Assembly: GCA_002435325.1 (NCBI GenBank)
Contig: DJMJ01000004.1
Location: 16,665 to 80,664, forward strand
DNA: 64,000 nucleotides
Source: Nitrospira sp. UBA6493
Lineage (GTDB): Bacteria; Nitrospirota; Nitrospiria; Nitrospirales; Nitrospiraceae
Direction: 5' to 3'
Positions 51,289 through 58,926 of this stretch are shown one piece after another; the stretch's first letter is position 1; the number at the start of each line of letters is the position of its first letter. The translations under genes and the position numbers were made by a program. Below the pieces are notes generated by a model. That model saw only the letters and a program-made list of their open reading frames with translations. It was not told the DNA's origin and did not search any database.

Positions 51289-51474
51289 CTATCCCATCGC
51301 GGCCCAGATCTTCTGGGCATTCTCACCGGTGAGCGTCATATCGTCCTGGGCTGTCGAACTGCGCTCGAAGTAGAGATGGAGTAGTCCCCCGCCATAATGC
51401 GCTTCCCGGACGAGATCGAGATTGATCGCTACTTCACCGGCCCGTTCTTCATCCTTCACTTTGATAAATCGCAT
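51289..51474 (-). CDS. small conserved-looking hypothetical protein
   Basis: A 61-residue protein (MRFIKVKDEERAGEVAINLDLV, then YFERSSTAQDDMTLTGENAQKIWAAMG). It looks like a small beta-sheet protein of the FHA-unrelated 'YxRSS' type often seen as stand-alone genes; I cannot name the family. The ATG at 51474 has GGGAG about 9 bases upstream. Coding is plausible on the basis of codon use and the strong helix at the end. Confidence 0.5.
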   Translation of the reverse strand: MRFIKVKDEERAGEVAINLDLVREAHYGGGLLHLYFERSSTAQDDMTLTGENAQKIWAAMG

Positions 51475-51975
51475 GGCTCGTGCTCCCGTGGTATGACCGT
51501 TCGACGCCGTGCACCAGAGAGGCCACTGTGCCTCATTGCCGGACACGCGTGTGTACAAACGTAGGCAGACGGAGTGCATGAGTCAAGCCGGGAGCCGACG
51601 GTTGCTGGCATTTCCCCGTTTCTGAGCCGCTTTAGTGCCGGAAGGGGTATCGCCGCAGCATGGTGTTTGAAGGGGGTTGCCTACAGGTGCAGGACATGAA
51701 TGTACAGCCTGGAATCTCAGAGGCGTACGGTTCTGTAGTTTGTGAGTGGACAGGCATACATAGCAGAAGGGTAGCCAAGCCTTCTGGTTCTCCATTGTGT
51801 TCCAAAATTATCCATAGTTCATGTCCGTTTGAAGACCTGTAGATAGGCCTCTCAACGGCATTGATATTGCTAAGCTAGGGATGTGCGGGCAGCAATGTCG
51901 AATATTCAATTCTGTGCTTCAGAGCAATGTCCGGCGAACGACTTGTTACACAATGCGCGAGGTATGGAGGTATGT
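51475..51975. other. intergenic region without a supported gene
   Basis: About 500 bases. A minus-strand frame (51583-51795) and short plus-strand frames exist but lack ribosome-binding sites. A TTGATATTGCTAAGCT stretch near 51862-51878 is promoter-like but does not fit the consensus well. No hairpin stands out. Confidence 0.35.
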
Positions 51976-52767
51976 ATGCGTCACTGTCATCAATATGATC
52001 TGGCTTCTCGAGCTGCGAAGCATGTGAATTCTTTCCGTCTCTATTTGGGTTTTGGTGTAATCCTGGCCTTCGGCCTATGGGCATCTTCTGACGCATGGGC
52101 GGTGAATGTGAGTCCAACGGCTGTGACGTTTTATGCCATTGAAGGTGCAGCCGACCCCTCAAGCCAGGCCATTTCCGTATCCAAGGGCAATAACCGACAG
52201 ACGAAGTTGACGGCCACGGACAATGCGGCGTGGCTCGCGGTTTCCCCTTCGTCCGCGATTATTACGAGTGCCACTCAGGTTTCAATGGCTGCGAAGGTCA
52301 GCGGGTTGAGGGCCGGTACCTATACTGCAACGGTCACGATTAAATTGGATAAGGGGGGTAGCACGGTAGTTCCGGTGACGCTGTCCGTGCTTCCTGCAAC
52401 GACCCTGTCAACGACTTCAACGACGACTTCAACGACGGAGCCCGCGACGTCGACAACGAGTTCGACCACTAGTTCGACGACTGATTCGACGACGAGTTCG
52501 ACCACCACCACGACAACCTTCGTGAGCAGTACGAAGTCGGTATCAGTCGCCTGGGATCCCAGCACCAGCACGGGTTTGGCCGGATATAAAGTGTATGTAG
52601 GGACAGCGCCGGGGACTTATGGAACGCCCATCGATGTGGGGAACGTCACGTCTTCATCGGTGAACAGCCTCCTCATCGGAACGACCTACTACTTTTTCGT
52701 GACGGCTTATAACACCGATGGTCTTGAGAGCCTGCCCTCCACCGAGGTGAGCAGGACCATAAATTGA
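51976..52767 (+). CDS. secreted BACON-like / fibronectin III protein with Thr-Ser linker
   Basis: A 263-residue exported protein. Signal peptide ends near residue 42 (LWASSDAWA). The first domain has FYAIEGAADPSSQAISVSKG and TAKVSGLRAGTYTATVTI-like strands, typical of BACON/IgG-like carbohydrate-binding modules (seen as WLAVSPSSAIITSATQVS). Then comes a low-complexity Thr/Ser linker built of TCGACGACGAGT-like repeats. The C-terminal fibronectin III domain has VSVAWDPSTSTGLAGYKVYVG and TYYFFVTAYNTDGLESLPS. The ATG at 51976 has GGAGG 5 bases upstream. A terminator follows. Confidence 0.78.
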   Translation: MRHCHQYDLASRAAKHVNSFRLYLGFGVILAFGLWASSDAWAVNVSPTAVTFYAIEGAADPSSQAISVSKGNNRQTKLTATDNAAWLAVSPSSAIITSATQVSMAAKVSGLRAGTYTATVTIKLDKGGSTVVPVTLSVLPATTLSTTSTTTSTTEPATSTTSSTTSSTTDSTTSSTTTTTTFVSSTKSVSVAWDPSTSTGLAGYKVYVGTAPGTYGTPIDVGNVTSSSVNSLLIGTTYYFFVTAYNTDGLESLPSTEVSRTIN

Positions 52768-52835
52768 GAGGCATTTCCCTGATCCAGCAGAAGGGAATTA
52801 ATATGTAGTAGTTCCCTACGATAGAGTGCAATAGG

Positions 52836-52874
52836 AACAGGCCTGCGGGACTCGTCTGCAGGCCTGTTTTTTGT
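52836..52874 (+). terminator. rho-independent terminator
   Basis: AACAGGCCTGC, loop of 11 bases, GCAGGCCTGTT followed by T residues. It lies 69 bases after the stop of the FnIII gene. Confidence 0.85.
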
Positions 52875-53053
52875 GTGAAGGCGAGAAACGTCTCACGTGT
52901 GCTGCTTGTGTCTGCACACACAGGTATTGGGGAAATCCTGGCCAGCTTTTCTTCAGAACAATGCCAGGGGCGATGGGGCAGGCGGGGGATTTGACTATGG
53001 TAACCCGGTTTACCACCTCATGTCGTATTCTGCGGGTTTGAATGATTTGATCG

Positions 53054-53572
53054 TCATGTTGTGTTTCGTGTTGCACGATACGAAGTCCGGATTTCAGGAG
53101 GCTGCTGGAGGGTTTGAAAGACGACGCAGTATCGTTCAGTGAGGCGAAGCAATGTCGCCAGTTGTTCCTCCGTTGCCTCTGTCGAAAGATCGAAACACAG
53201 CCGAATATGCTGAAAACCGACCGGCGTATCCTTGGAGACTCCGAGCGTGCCTGGGAAATCCAGATCCCCTTCAGCCTGCACCGTTCCTTCGCGAATCTCG
53301 ATGCCGATGGCCGTGGCTACGGCACTCAGCGTCACGCCGGCGCAAGCGGCCAGCGCTTCCAACAGCATGTTGCCGGAGCAGGCCATGAGTCCGTTCCCGC
53401 CTGTCGCTGGATGTAGTCCCGCTTCAATCAGCGCGGTACCGATTGCAACTGTGCAGGTAATGCCTGTTCCGATTTGTCCCTCGGCTTTCAGAGTCACGAG
53501 TGCAGCATCCGGACGTTCACGATAGTGTGCCTTGATCGGAGCCTGGACCGTTCGGAGTTCTTCTGCCTTCAT
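53054..53572 (-). CDS. OsmC family peroxidase-like protein
   Basis: A 172-residue OsmC/Ohr-type protein, which reduces organic hydroperoxides with two Cys. The conserved Cys are C65 or so in LMACSGNMLLEALAACAGVT, where SGNMLLEALAACAG is the family core, and the late C in ERYCVVFQTL. The ATG at 53572 follows GAGG. It is the first of two OsmC genes here (the other at 57599). Confidence 0.85.
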   Translation of the reverse strand: MKAEELRTVQAPIKAHYRERPDAALVTLKAEGQIGTGITCTVAIGTALIEAGLHPATGGNGLMACSGNMLLEALAACAGVTLSAVATAIGIEIREGTVQAEGDLDFPGTLGVSKDTPVGFQHIRLCFDLSTEATEEQLATLLRLTERYCVVFQTLQQPPEIRTSYRATRNTT

Positions 53573-54133
53573 CGCGCACCTCGATTGTTTAAATGTGACG
53601 CCCAACGATACAGCCTGGTGGCGAGTCTACTGCAAAGGTGAAGACGGGTCTATCACTCGAGAGATGAGGGGGTGGGTATTCAAAGATAATTAGAGATGTT
53701 CTATTCGTCCATAGGCGTTGAGCCTAAGCATGGTTCCGACCGCAAAGCATAAGTATTCATGAGTAGGTGGTTGCAACAGGGTATAGGGTGCTTGATGCAG
53801 GACGGCGATTAATAGTGATACCGATGGGGTTCTGTATCGATAGCATGCAGGGGGGGGATTCGTTGCAGAACGGCCCCATGAACGTGGCGAGATGGACGTG
53901 TGCCATCCAGTGAGCCGATACTTCGTGTAGGGGCTTGTTGCCATCCTTGGATAGATGCTAATGCAACAAGTTGATATTGCAGCGGAATTATAATGTGGTG
54001 CAAGCCTGATTCTTGGACAAGGGATATGCCGTGTTGGCATTGCCGTTGCTCTCTTTAGGGGGTAGGTGCATGAGGAAATAGCACGGTGCCCGGCCGCAAT
54101 TAGCGGGCGGTATGAGCGGAAAGGAGTCGATCC
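53573..54133. other. intergenic region without a supported gene
   Basis: About 560 bases. A minus-strand frame at 53690-54376 overlaps the next gene and has no features. An AT-rich stretch lies near 53670-53700. Nothing else is recognised. Confidence 0.4.
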
Positions 54134-54628
54134 ATGAAACGCAAGATGGTGGTCATGCTCGCGTGGATGTTCCTGTCGGGATGCGCGCTCGACTACCGGC
54201 AACCGATTGATGTGGGCGTGGCGATCGGTGCGCCATTGCCGATGCCGGTCCATTCTGTTGGGCCGCCTCCGTGGGCGCCGGCGTATGGCTACCGCGCGCC
54301 GCTCTATGAATATTATTACTATCCTGATTCCGGCGTGTATTACAGTCTGGCCACCAGTACGTATTTCTATATGCAACGAGGGGGCTGGCAGTTTGGCGTG
54401 ACGCTTCCTGCCGGCATGATGATCAATCCGGGAACCTATGTGAGTCTACAGTTGGCGACCGACCGGCCCTATCTGTTGTACGATGAACATCGCGTGGCGT
54501 ATCGTTGCTGGCGCCGGTATTCGTATGGTGGGCACGAGTCATGCCGATCAGGGGGATATGAGTATAGGCATGAACATGAGCACGGGCATGAGCGTGAACA
54601 CGGACACGGGCATGGGCACTGGAGATGA
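54134..54628 (+). CDS. His-rich lipoprotein
   Basis: A 164-residue lipoprotein (lipobox FLSGC, C17). The middle is Tyr/Pro-rich (YGYRAPLYEYYYYPDSGVYYSLATS). The C-terminal 25 residues are almost all His, Glu, Gly and Arg (EHEHGHEREHGHGHGHW), a likely divalent-metal-binding tail, for example for nickel, copper or zinc. The gene is well placed behind GGAAAGGAG. The DNA of the tail is a CATGAG/CACGGG repeat, which may vary in copy number. Role unknown; metal storage at the outer membrane is one idea. Confidence 0.78.
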   Translation: MKRKMVVMLAWMFLSGCALDYRQPIDVGVAIGAPLPMPVHSVGPPPWAPAYGYRAPLYEYYYYPDSGVYYSLATSTYFYMQRGGWQFGVTLPAGMMINPGTYVSLQLATDRPYLLYDEHRVAYRCWRRYSYGGHESCRSGGYEYRHEHEHGHEREHGHGHGHWR

Positions 54629-54758
54629 TCTGTGCGTGGGGTATGGATGGAGGTGCACAGAAAGATCGAATATATATTGTTCTTGATCCGGCAGTTGGTA
54701 GAATGAGTATCGAGACGACTGGATCAGCAGAAACTAAAATGGTTTTCAAGGAGGACGC

Positions 54759-55280
54759 ATGGCCGACAATCACATTTCGATGAACCCGTGGAAGCTTGCC
54801 ACCATTGGCTTATTAGTCATTGGTGGCACCGTTATGGTGACCACGTTTGTGACCGGTCAGAAAAACGCGGCAGACCCAGCGGTAGCCAGCACCAGTGCGG
54901 CACAGACGGCGGCCGCTCATAAAGCCAATAATCCGAGCCCTGCGCATGCCAGGCCGCAGCAGGCGGCGAATACGGTCTCGGCGCAGCCATCGCCTGCTAT
55001 CATCGAAGCGTGTAACCGCTACGCGAACGAACAGGTAACCGGAAAAACAACGGAAGTGGTGAAGGATGCGGGCATCGGCGCGGTCCTGGGCGCCGCCGTC
55101 GGGGCCGCCGGTGGGGCGATCGCGGATGGTGGCAAAGGCGCTGGCAAAGGCGCGGCGATTGGTGGCATCGTCGGGGCAACCGGCGGAACCCTGTTTGGCT
55201 TAAACGAAAATAGAACGAATGACGAACGGTATAAAGCGGTCTATACTTCCTGCATGCGTGCTAAGGGCTTCCCGGCTTAA
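54759..55280 (+). CDS. glycine-zipper membrane protein
   Basis: A 173-residue protein with an N-terminal span (LATIGLLVIGGTVMVTTFV) and a long Ala/Pro/Gln linker. A glycine-zipper segment (GIGAVLGAAVGAAGGAIADGG, GKGAAIGGIVGATGGTLFG) follows, of a type that inserts into or packs in membranes, and a C-terminal YxxVYTSCMRAKGF tail typical of glycine-zipper lipoproteins. GGAGG lies before the ATG. It resembles the small lipoprotein at 22801-23115 in its C-terminal motif. Function unknown; a stem-loop follows. Confidence 0.8.
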   Translation: MADNHISMNPWKLATIGLLVIGGTVMVTTFVTGQKNAADPAVASTSAAQTAAAHKANNPSPAHARPQQAANTVSAQPSPAIIEACNRYANEQVTGKTTEVVKDAGIGAVLGAAVGAAGGAIADGGKGAGKGAAIGGIVGATGGTLFGLNENRTNDERYKAVYTSCMRAKGFPA

Positions 55281-55289
55281 TAAGGATCT

Positions 55290-55330
55290 GGCGGCAACGG
55301 AGAAACGAGAGCTCGTGTTCCGTTGCCGCC
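55290..55330 (+). terminator. hairpin after glycine-zipper gene
   Basis: GGCGGCAACGGA and TCCGTTGCCGCC form a perfect 12-bp stem around a 17-base loop that itself contains ACGAGAGCTCGT, a self-complementary element. No T run follows. Confidence 0.6.
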
Positions 55331-55461
55331 GCCGTCTTCCCTGCACGCTGTTTTTCCCGCCCGAGTCTCGCTACAATCATCCCCTCGTGATCGGTATTGA
55401 CGGAGCAGGGAGTGCTGTTCTCTGTTTGTGTTTGCTAATGGTGTAAGGAGAAAGGATCTCT

Positions 55462-55938
55462 ATGGCTACAGAGCCTTGGATGCCGCGCCCATGGAATACT
55501 GAGCTGTTGGGATGTGTCTGGCTGCCGCGTCTGTTGGACAAGGGGCGGCAAGTCTTGGAAGGCCAGCGCCAAGGCAAAAATCTAATGAATAATTACCTCT
55601 TTGGCGATTTCGATTATGCCGATGGCAAGCTTCTCAAGTTCCTGCGCACGAAGGATGCGCATGTTCTGGACCTTCTTCGAGACTCGCATGATGACGAGGC
55701 GGTGGCAAAACAACTCCTGACCGAGAGCGGCCGTTCAGCTGCTGATGTTCAGGCCTGGTCAAAACGGTTTCGCGCCATCAATGCCCCGTTCGCCGCGATG
55801 TGGGATGCGGATGAAGGCCGGAGAGCGCCGGGTGTCGGCACCACTGCGCTGAAACTATTCTATAACTATCTCATGATGCCGCCGGTCTATCTGAGCTTTT
55901 GGATTGCCGAAGGGCTTCGGCCACGCACGCGCGGCTGA
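55462..55938 (+). CDS. DUF5069 family protein
   Basis: A 158-residue protein of the DUF5069 type. The start MATEPWMPRPWNTELLGCVWLPRLLDKGRQVLEG matches the LPRxxDKxR signature near the N-terminus, and FDYADGKLLKFL the second conserved block. No signal peptide or metal motif. Related proteins are small, often near nitrogen or redox genes, with no assigned function. The ATG at 55462 follows AAGGAG. A gene about 170 bases away points the other way. Confidence 0.72.
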   Translation: MATEPWMPRPWNTELLGCVWLPRLLDKGRQVLEGQRQGKNLMNNYLFGDFDYADGKLLKFLRTKDAHVLDLLRDSHDDEAVAKQLLTESGRSAADVQAWSKRFRAINAPFAAMWDADEGRRAPGVGTTALKLFYNYLMMPPVYLSFWIAEGLRPRTRG

Positions 55939-56106
55939 ATCTCGAACCCGGTCGTCGGGCGGTCTGTATCAGAATAACCAGACAGACCGGACCGACCAAA
56001 CCGACAAGCTCTCCACCATGCGCCGGGAAATAGTTCCTGGTCGACTAGATGCTCCCCGTCGCGCGTCACATAATTAAGACAGACCCGTGCTCCGTTCTTT
56101 GGGAGG

Positions 56107-56682
56107 CTATGGAGCCAAGGGAATCTCGATGACCACTCCGCCCATGACCTCGTTCAACGCGAAGTTTTTCTTCGGGCTTCTGGGATGCGCGTTGTGGCAG
56201 CCGATGCAGGCCTGGCTGACGGCGCGATCGGCATAGATGGCTTGAAAGTAGGTCTGGTCGCCATCCTTCACGGTATTCGTCGCCGATCGTTCGGGATGCT
56301 GGCGTACGGCTTCCAATCCATCCCGTTCAGATTGGCTGTACGGCCCGTTGTTGGGGTTGATCGGCCAGAGACTGATCAGACGGTAGCGGACCTTCAAGCC
56401 GGTTTTCATCGACAGATCGCTGGACTCCATGAGGAACTGCGCGGGCAGCGGGAGCACATTCTTCTTCATGCGCCAGTTCTCGGCGGCAGTGGTGCCGCCG
56501 TTCTTCTGCTGCCGCTCGACGACATGAATCGTGTAGAACGTTCGGTCGGCTTCGATAATCGCGTGGATGTAGTCAGCGACGGTCTCTGGCGGAATGCCCG
56601 GCAGGTCTGATGCGTGCAAGATACGAGGAGCGAACGAACTTGCGGCGAGGATCAGGCTAGCGGCGCACAGCAGCGTTTTCAT
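56107..56682 (-). CDS. DUF3365 haem-binding periplasmic protein
   Basis: A 191-residue exported protein. Signal peptide MKTLLCAASLILAASSFA. One CxxCH haem site is present near the C-terminus (ACIGCHNAHPRSP), with the DUF3365 core (ADYIHAIIEADRTFYTIHVVERQQ; LKVRYRLISLWPINPNNGPYSQSERDGL). DUF3365 is a c-type haem sensor domain, found alone or on histidine kinases. Alone it may sense gas or redox state in the periplasm. It lies next to an MddA-like methyltransferase and an OsmC gene on the same strand. Confidence 0.88.
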   Translation of the reverse strand: MKTLLCAASLILAASSFAPRILHASDLPGIPPETVADYIHAIIEADRTFYTIHVVERQQKNGGTTAAENWRMKKNVLPLPAQFLMESSDLSMKTGLKVRYRLISLWPINPNNGPYSQSERDGLEAVRQHPERSATNTVKDGDQTYFQAIYADRAVSQACIGCHNAHPRSPKKNFALNEVMGGVVIEIPLAP

Positions 56683-56766
56683 CGCGGCACCTCCTTTTTC
56701 AAGTTGGAACCAGCCTCAGTCAAGTAGCATAGTCCTCTGCCACGGAGGAGGCAAATCCTCGATGGC

Positions 56767-57537
56767 TTAGGCGACTCTCGCGGGACTTGTGGGGAACTGG
56801 GCCGGTGCATACGGGCTGACAGCCGGTATGAGCATCGGGACCTCCTTGCGGTACCGTGAATACGAGTCTCCGTGGGTGTCGATCAAATCCCGCTCTTCCC
56901 ACCGGATGGCAATCAGAATATAGGCCGTCGTGACCAGCGCGAAGACCAGATGGGCTGTTGTCATCGCCGGGGCTGCCCAGAAGGTCAACAACCAGCCGAT
57001 ATAGAGCGGATGGCGCACATAGCGGTAGAGACCGGGTGTGGCGAACTTCAAGGGCGTGTAGGGCAGACTCTTGAGATAGAGCCAGACTTGCGGCATTCCG
57101 AACAGGTCGAAGTGATTAATCAGGAACGTCGTGACGAGAATCAGGAGCCAGCCCCCGGCATAGAGGCCGTAAATCGCGCCTCGCATGATCGGATTGTTCA
57201 ACTCCCAGACCGTGCCTCCCATCGGTTGCCAGGTATGAAAGAGCAGGAGCAGGGCCAAGCTCGAGAAGAGTACGTAGGTGCTCCGTTCAACCGGCTTAGG
57301 GATCAGGCGGGTCCACCAGCGTTTGAAGGCTGGGCGCGCCATCACACTGTGTTGCACGGCGAATAGGCCCAGCAACAGGGCATTGATCAGCAAAGCCTGT
57401 CCGAACGGGACCGTCGCCGTCCCGTCGATGGTCTTGCTCAGGCCGATGTTGCCGATGAAGGCAACGCCATAGAGAAAGGTGGCGAGAAACACGAGATAGC
57501 AAGCTGTGCCATAGATGAAGGCAATGATCCGCTTCAT
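56767..57537 (-). CDS. MddA/NnrU-like membrane methyltransferase
   Basis: A 256-residue integral membrane protein of the isoprenylcysteine methyltransferase/NnrU-like group, resembling methanethiol S-methyltransferase MddA. Spans include YLVFLATFLYGVAFIGNI, LLINALLLGLFAVQHSVM and WLLILVTTFLINHFDLFG. The signature RHPLYIGWLLTFWAAP and the late WEERDLIDTHGDSYSRYRKEVPMLIP are typical of the fold. If MddA, it makes dimethyl sulfide from methanethiol. The ATG at 57537 follows AAGGAGG. Confidence 0.75.
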   Translation of the reverse strand: MKRIIAFIYGTACYLVFLATFLYGVAFIGNIGLSKTIDGTATVPFGQALLINALLLGLFAVQHSVMARPAFKRWWTRLIPKPVERSTYVLFSSLALLLLFHTWQPMGGTVWELNNPIMRGAIYGLYAGGWLLILVTTFLINHFDLFGMPQVWLYLKSLPYTPLKFATPGLYRYVRHPLYIGWLLTFWAAPAMTTAHLVFALVTTAYILIAIRWEERDLIDTHGDSYSRYRKEVPMLIPAVSPYAPAQFPTSPARVA

Positions 57538-57561
57538 GGCAATTCCTCCTTGTGAGTCAGG

Positions 57562-57593
57562 GTTCCGCCTCCAGGGCAACCCGGAGGCGGAAC
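57562..57593. other. intercistronic hairpin between OsmC and MddA genes
   Basis: GTTCCGCCTCC and GGAGGCGGAAC form a perfect 11-bp stem around a 10-base loop. It lies between the stop of the repaired OsmC gene (57599) and the ribosome-binding site of the next gene. No T run, so a processing or attenuation site. Confidence 0.55.
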
Positions 57594-57598
57594 AGAAA

Positions 57599-58169
57599 TT
57601 AAGCAGCGGGTTGTGTGACGATTGAAATCGAGACAGGCACCGGATTCGACACGATATCGTAGACCGGTGAAAAATTTCGTCAGTTCTTCCAGTTGCTCTG
57701 TAGTTGCGTCAGACGTAACGGTGAAATGGGCTCGAATCTGCTTGTAGCCTCGTCGCACTTCATTCGAGATGCCGAGAAAGCCACGTAAATCCAGATCTCC
57801 TTCCAGCTTCGACTCGACCGACTCGACCCGGATGCCGCGTGCCGCCGCATGATAGACAAGTCCCGTGGTCAAGCAGGCGGCCAGCGCGTGTAATACATAC
57901 TCCACCGGATTCGCCCCCTGATCCTGACCGAGCAAGACCGGAGGTTCGTCGGCATCGAGCACGAAGGGCTTCGTTCGCGTTGTGTCCTCATGTCCCGCGC
58001 TGTAGAAGCTCTGAATGGTCGAGCGATTGTGTCCGCCGTTGATCCAACGGTTGGTCGCCCGAAACTGGGACGCAGCTAAACCAGGATGCTCTTGAATCGC
58101 TTTGACTGTTCCTCCAAGCCGATCGACGTCGACTCCGTTGATGACTCCGCTGATGGTTGCTTGTGACAT
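57599..58169 (-). pseudogene. OsmC family protein, one-base insertion near 3' end
   Basis: An OsmC/Ohr-like protein from the ATG at 58169 (MSQATISGVINGVDVDRLGG), preceded by AGGAGG. The core YVLHALAACLTTGLVYHAAARG and FLGISNEVRRGYKQIRAHFTV are family-like. Near the end the frame shifts at a run of five T (A 57670-57674 on the plus strand). Removing one T restores FSPVYDIVSNPVPVSISIV and a stop at 57599, giving 189 residues. As written, the frame runs through the hairpin to 57534. It is either a consensus error or a recent mutation. Confidence 0.8.
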
Positions 58170-58693
58170 GTGGCATCCTCCTGGTTGATGGTGATCGTGA
58201 TGAGTCCTGAATTGCCGAAACAAGAGCCGGTCGGCATTCCGGCACAATAATTTCCAATTGATCCCTGCACCTGCTCGAGCGACATCTGTCGAAACGCTTC
58301 TCCGCAGGGCGGCACTGCAGCGTGAAGCGAGAGGAGCGTCCGACGGATGAGCGAGAACGACAAGGGTTGCCAGCGATTCCACGGCGCGAGCGAGAGGATT
58401 TTTGCCAGCAGGCAGTAGCCGATCAGAACCCTTGCCGTGGTTCCTGCCAGTTGCAGCCAGTGGATCCACTGCAACGGTTCCCACAATCCTGCGATCAGCA
58501 TCGCCAGATAGGCGATCCGGACCTGCACGGCTAAGGCGGCAACCTCCCGCGAGAGCCGGATCACATGAGCGATCTGGACGGCACACAGGACCATTGCCAG
58601 GAAGGTTCCCGTCGGCCATCCGGAGAGGCCGGATCCCAGCAGGCCCACTGTCAGGAACCAGTACCACCAGCCGAGATCCTGAATCCTTCGCAT
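58076..58693 (-). CDS. small membrane protein overlapping OsmC gene
   Basis: A protein of about 205 residues from the ATG at 58693 (AGGAGC upstream). The first 130 residues hold about four spans (WWYWFLTVGLLGSGLSGW, FLAMVLCAVQIAHVIRLS, IAYLAMLIAGLWEPLQWI, TTARVLIGYCLLAKILSL). The tail has Cys pairs (GNYCAGMPTGSCFGNSG). The frame overlaps the OsmC start by 94 bases, which is long, so the true end may be earlier or a frameshift may lie near 58200. Function unknown. Confidence 0.55.
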   Translation of the reverse strand: MRRIQDLGWWYWFLTVGLLGSGLSGWPTGTFLAMVLCAVQIAHVIRLSREVAALAVQVRIAYLAMLIAGLWEPLQWIHWLQLAGTTARVLIGYCLLAKILSLAPWNRWQPLSFSLIRRTLLSLHAAVPPCGEAFRQMSLEQVQGSIGNYCAGMPTGSCFGNSGLITITINQEDATCHKQPSAESSTESTSIGLEEQSKRFKSILV

Positions 58694-58926
58694 CGCCCTG
58701 CTCCTTGTGGTTTGTGAATGACCCGATGCCGAGTCCCTAAAGCAGCATCGATGCCAGTGGATTGAGAGAATAAAAGCGAAGGAATATTGGGATGTTATGT
58801 GTAAGCGAGCGAGAGAGGCTGGATTGCGAAATCTCACGACTCACGAATTCTCAGGAGTCGATGGATGAATTTTCGTGAATGGTGAAGTGATGAACTGGCG
58901 CGCGCGACGGTGAGACCGTGCGCTGT

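Noticed and set aside
51583..51795. Minus-strand 70-codon frame
   Set aside because: No ribosome-binding site and no similarity to a known family.
52401..52520. Possible CRISPR-like repeat array
   Set aside because: Short 9-12 base units without spacers, in frame, encoding a Thr/Ser linker.
53690..54376. Minus-strand 228-codon frame
   Set aside because: Half of it is antisense to the His-rich lipoprotein; the rest has no features.
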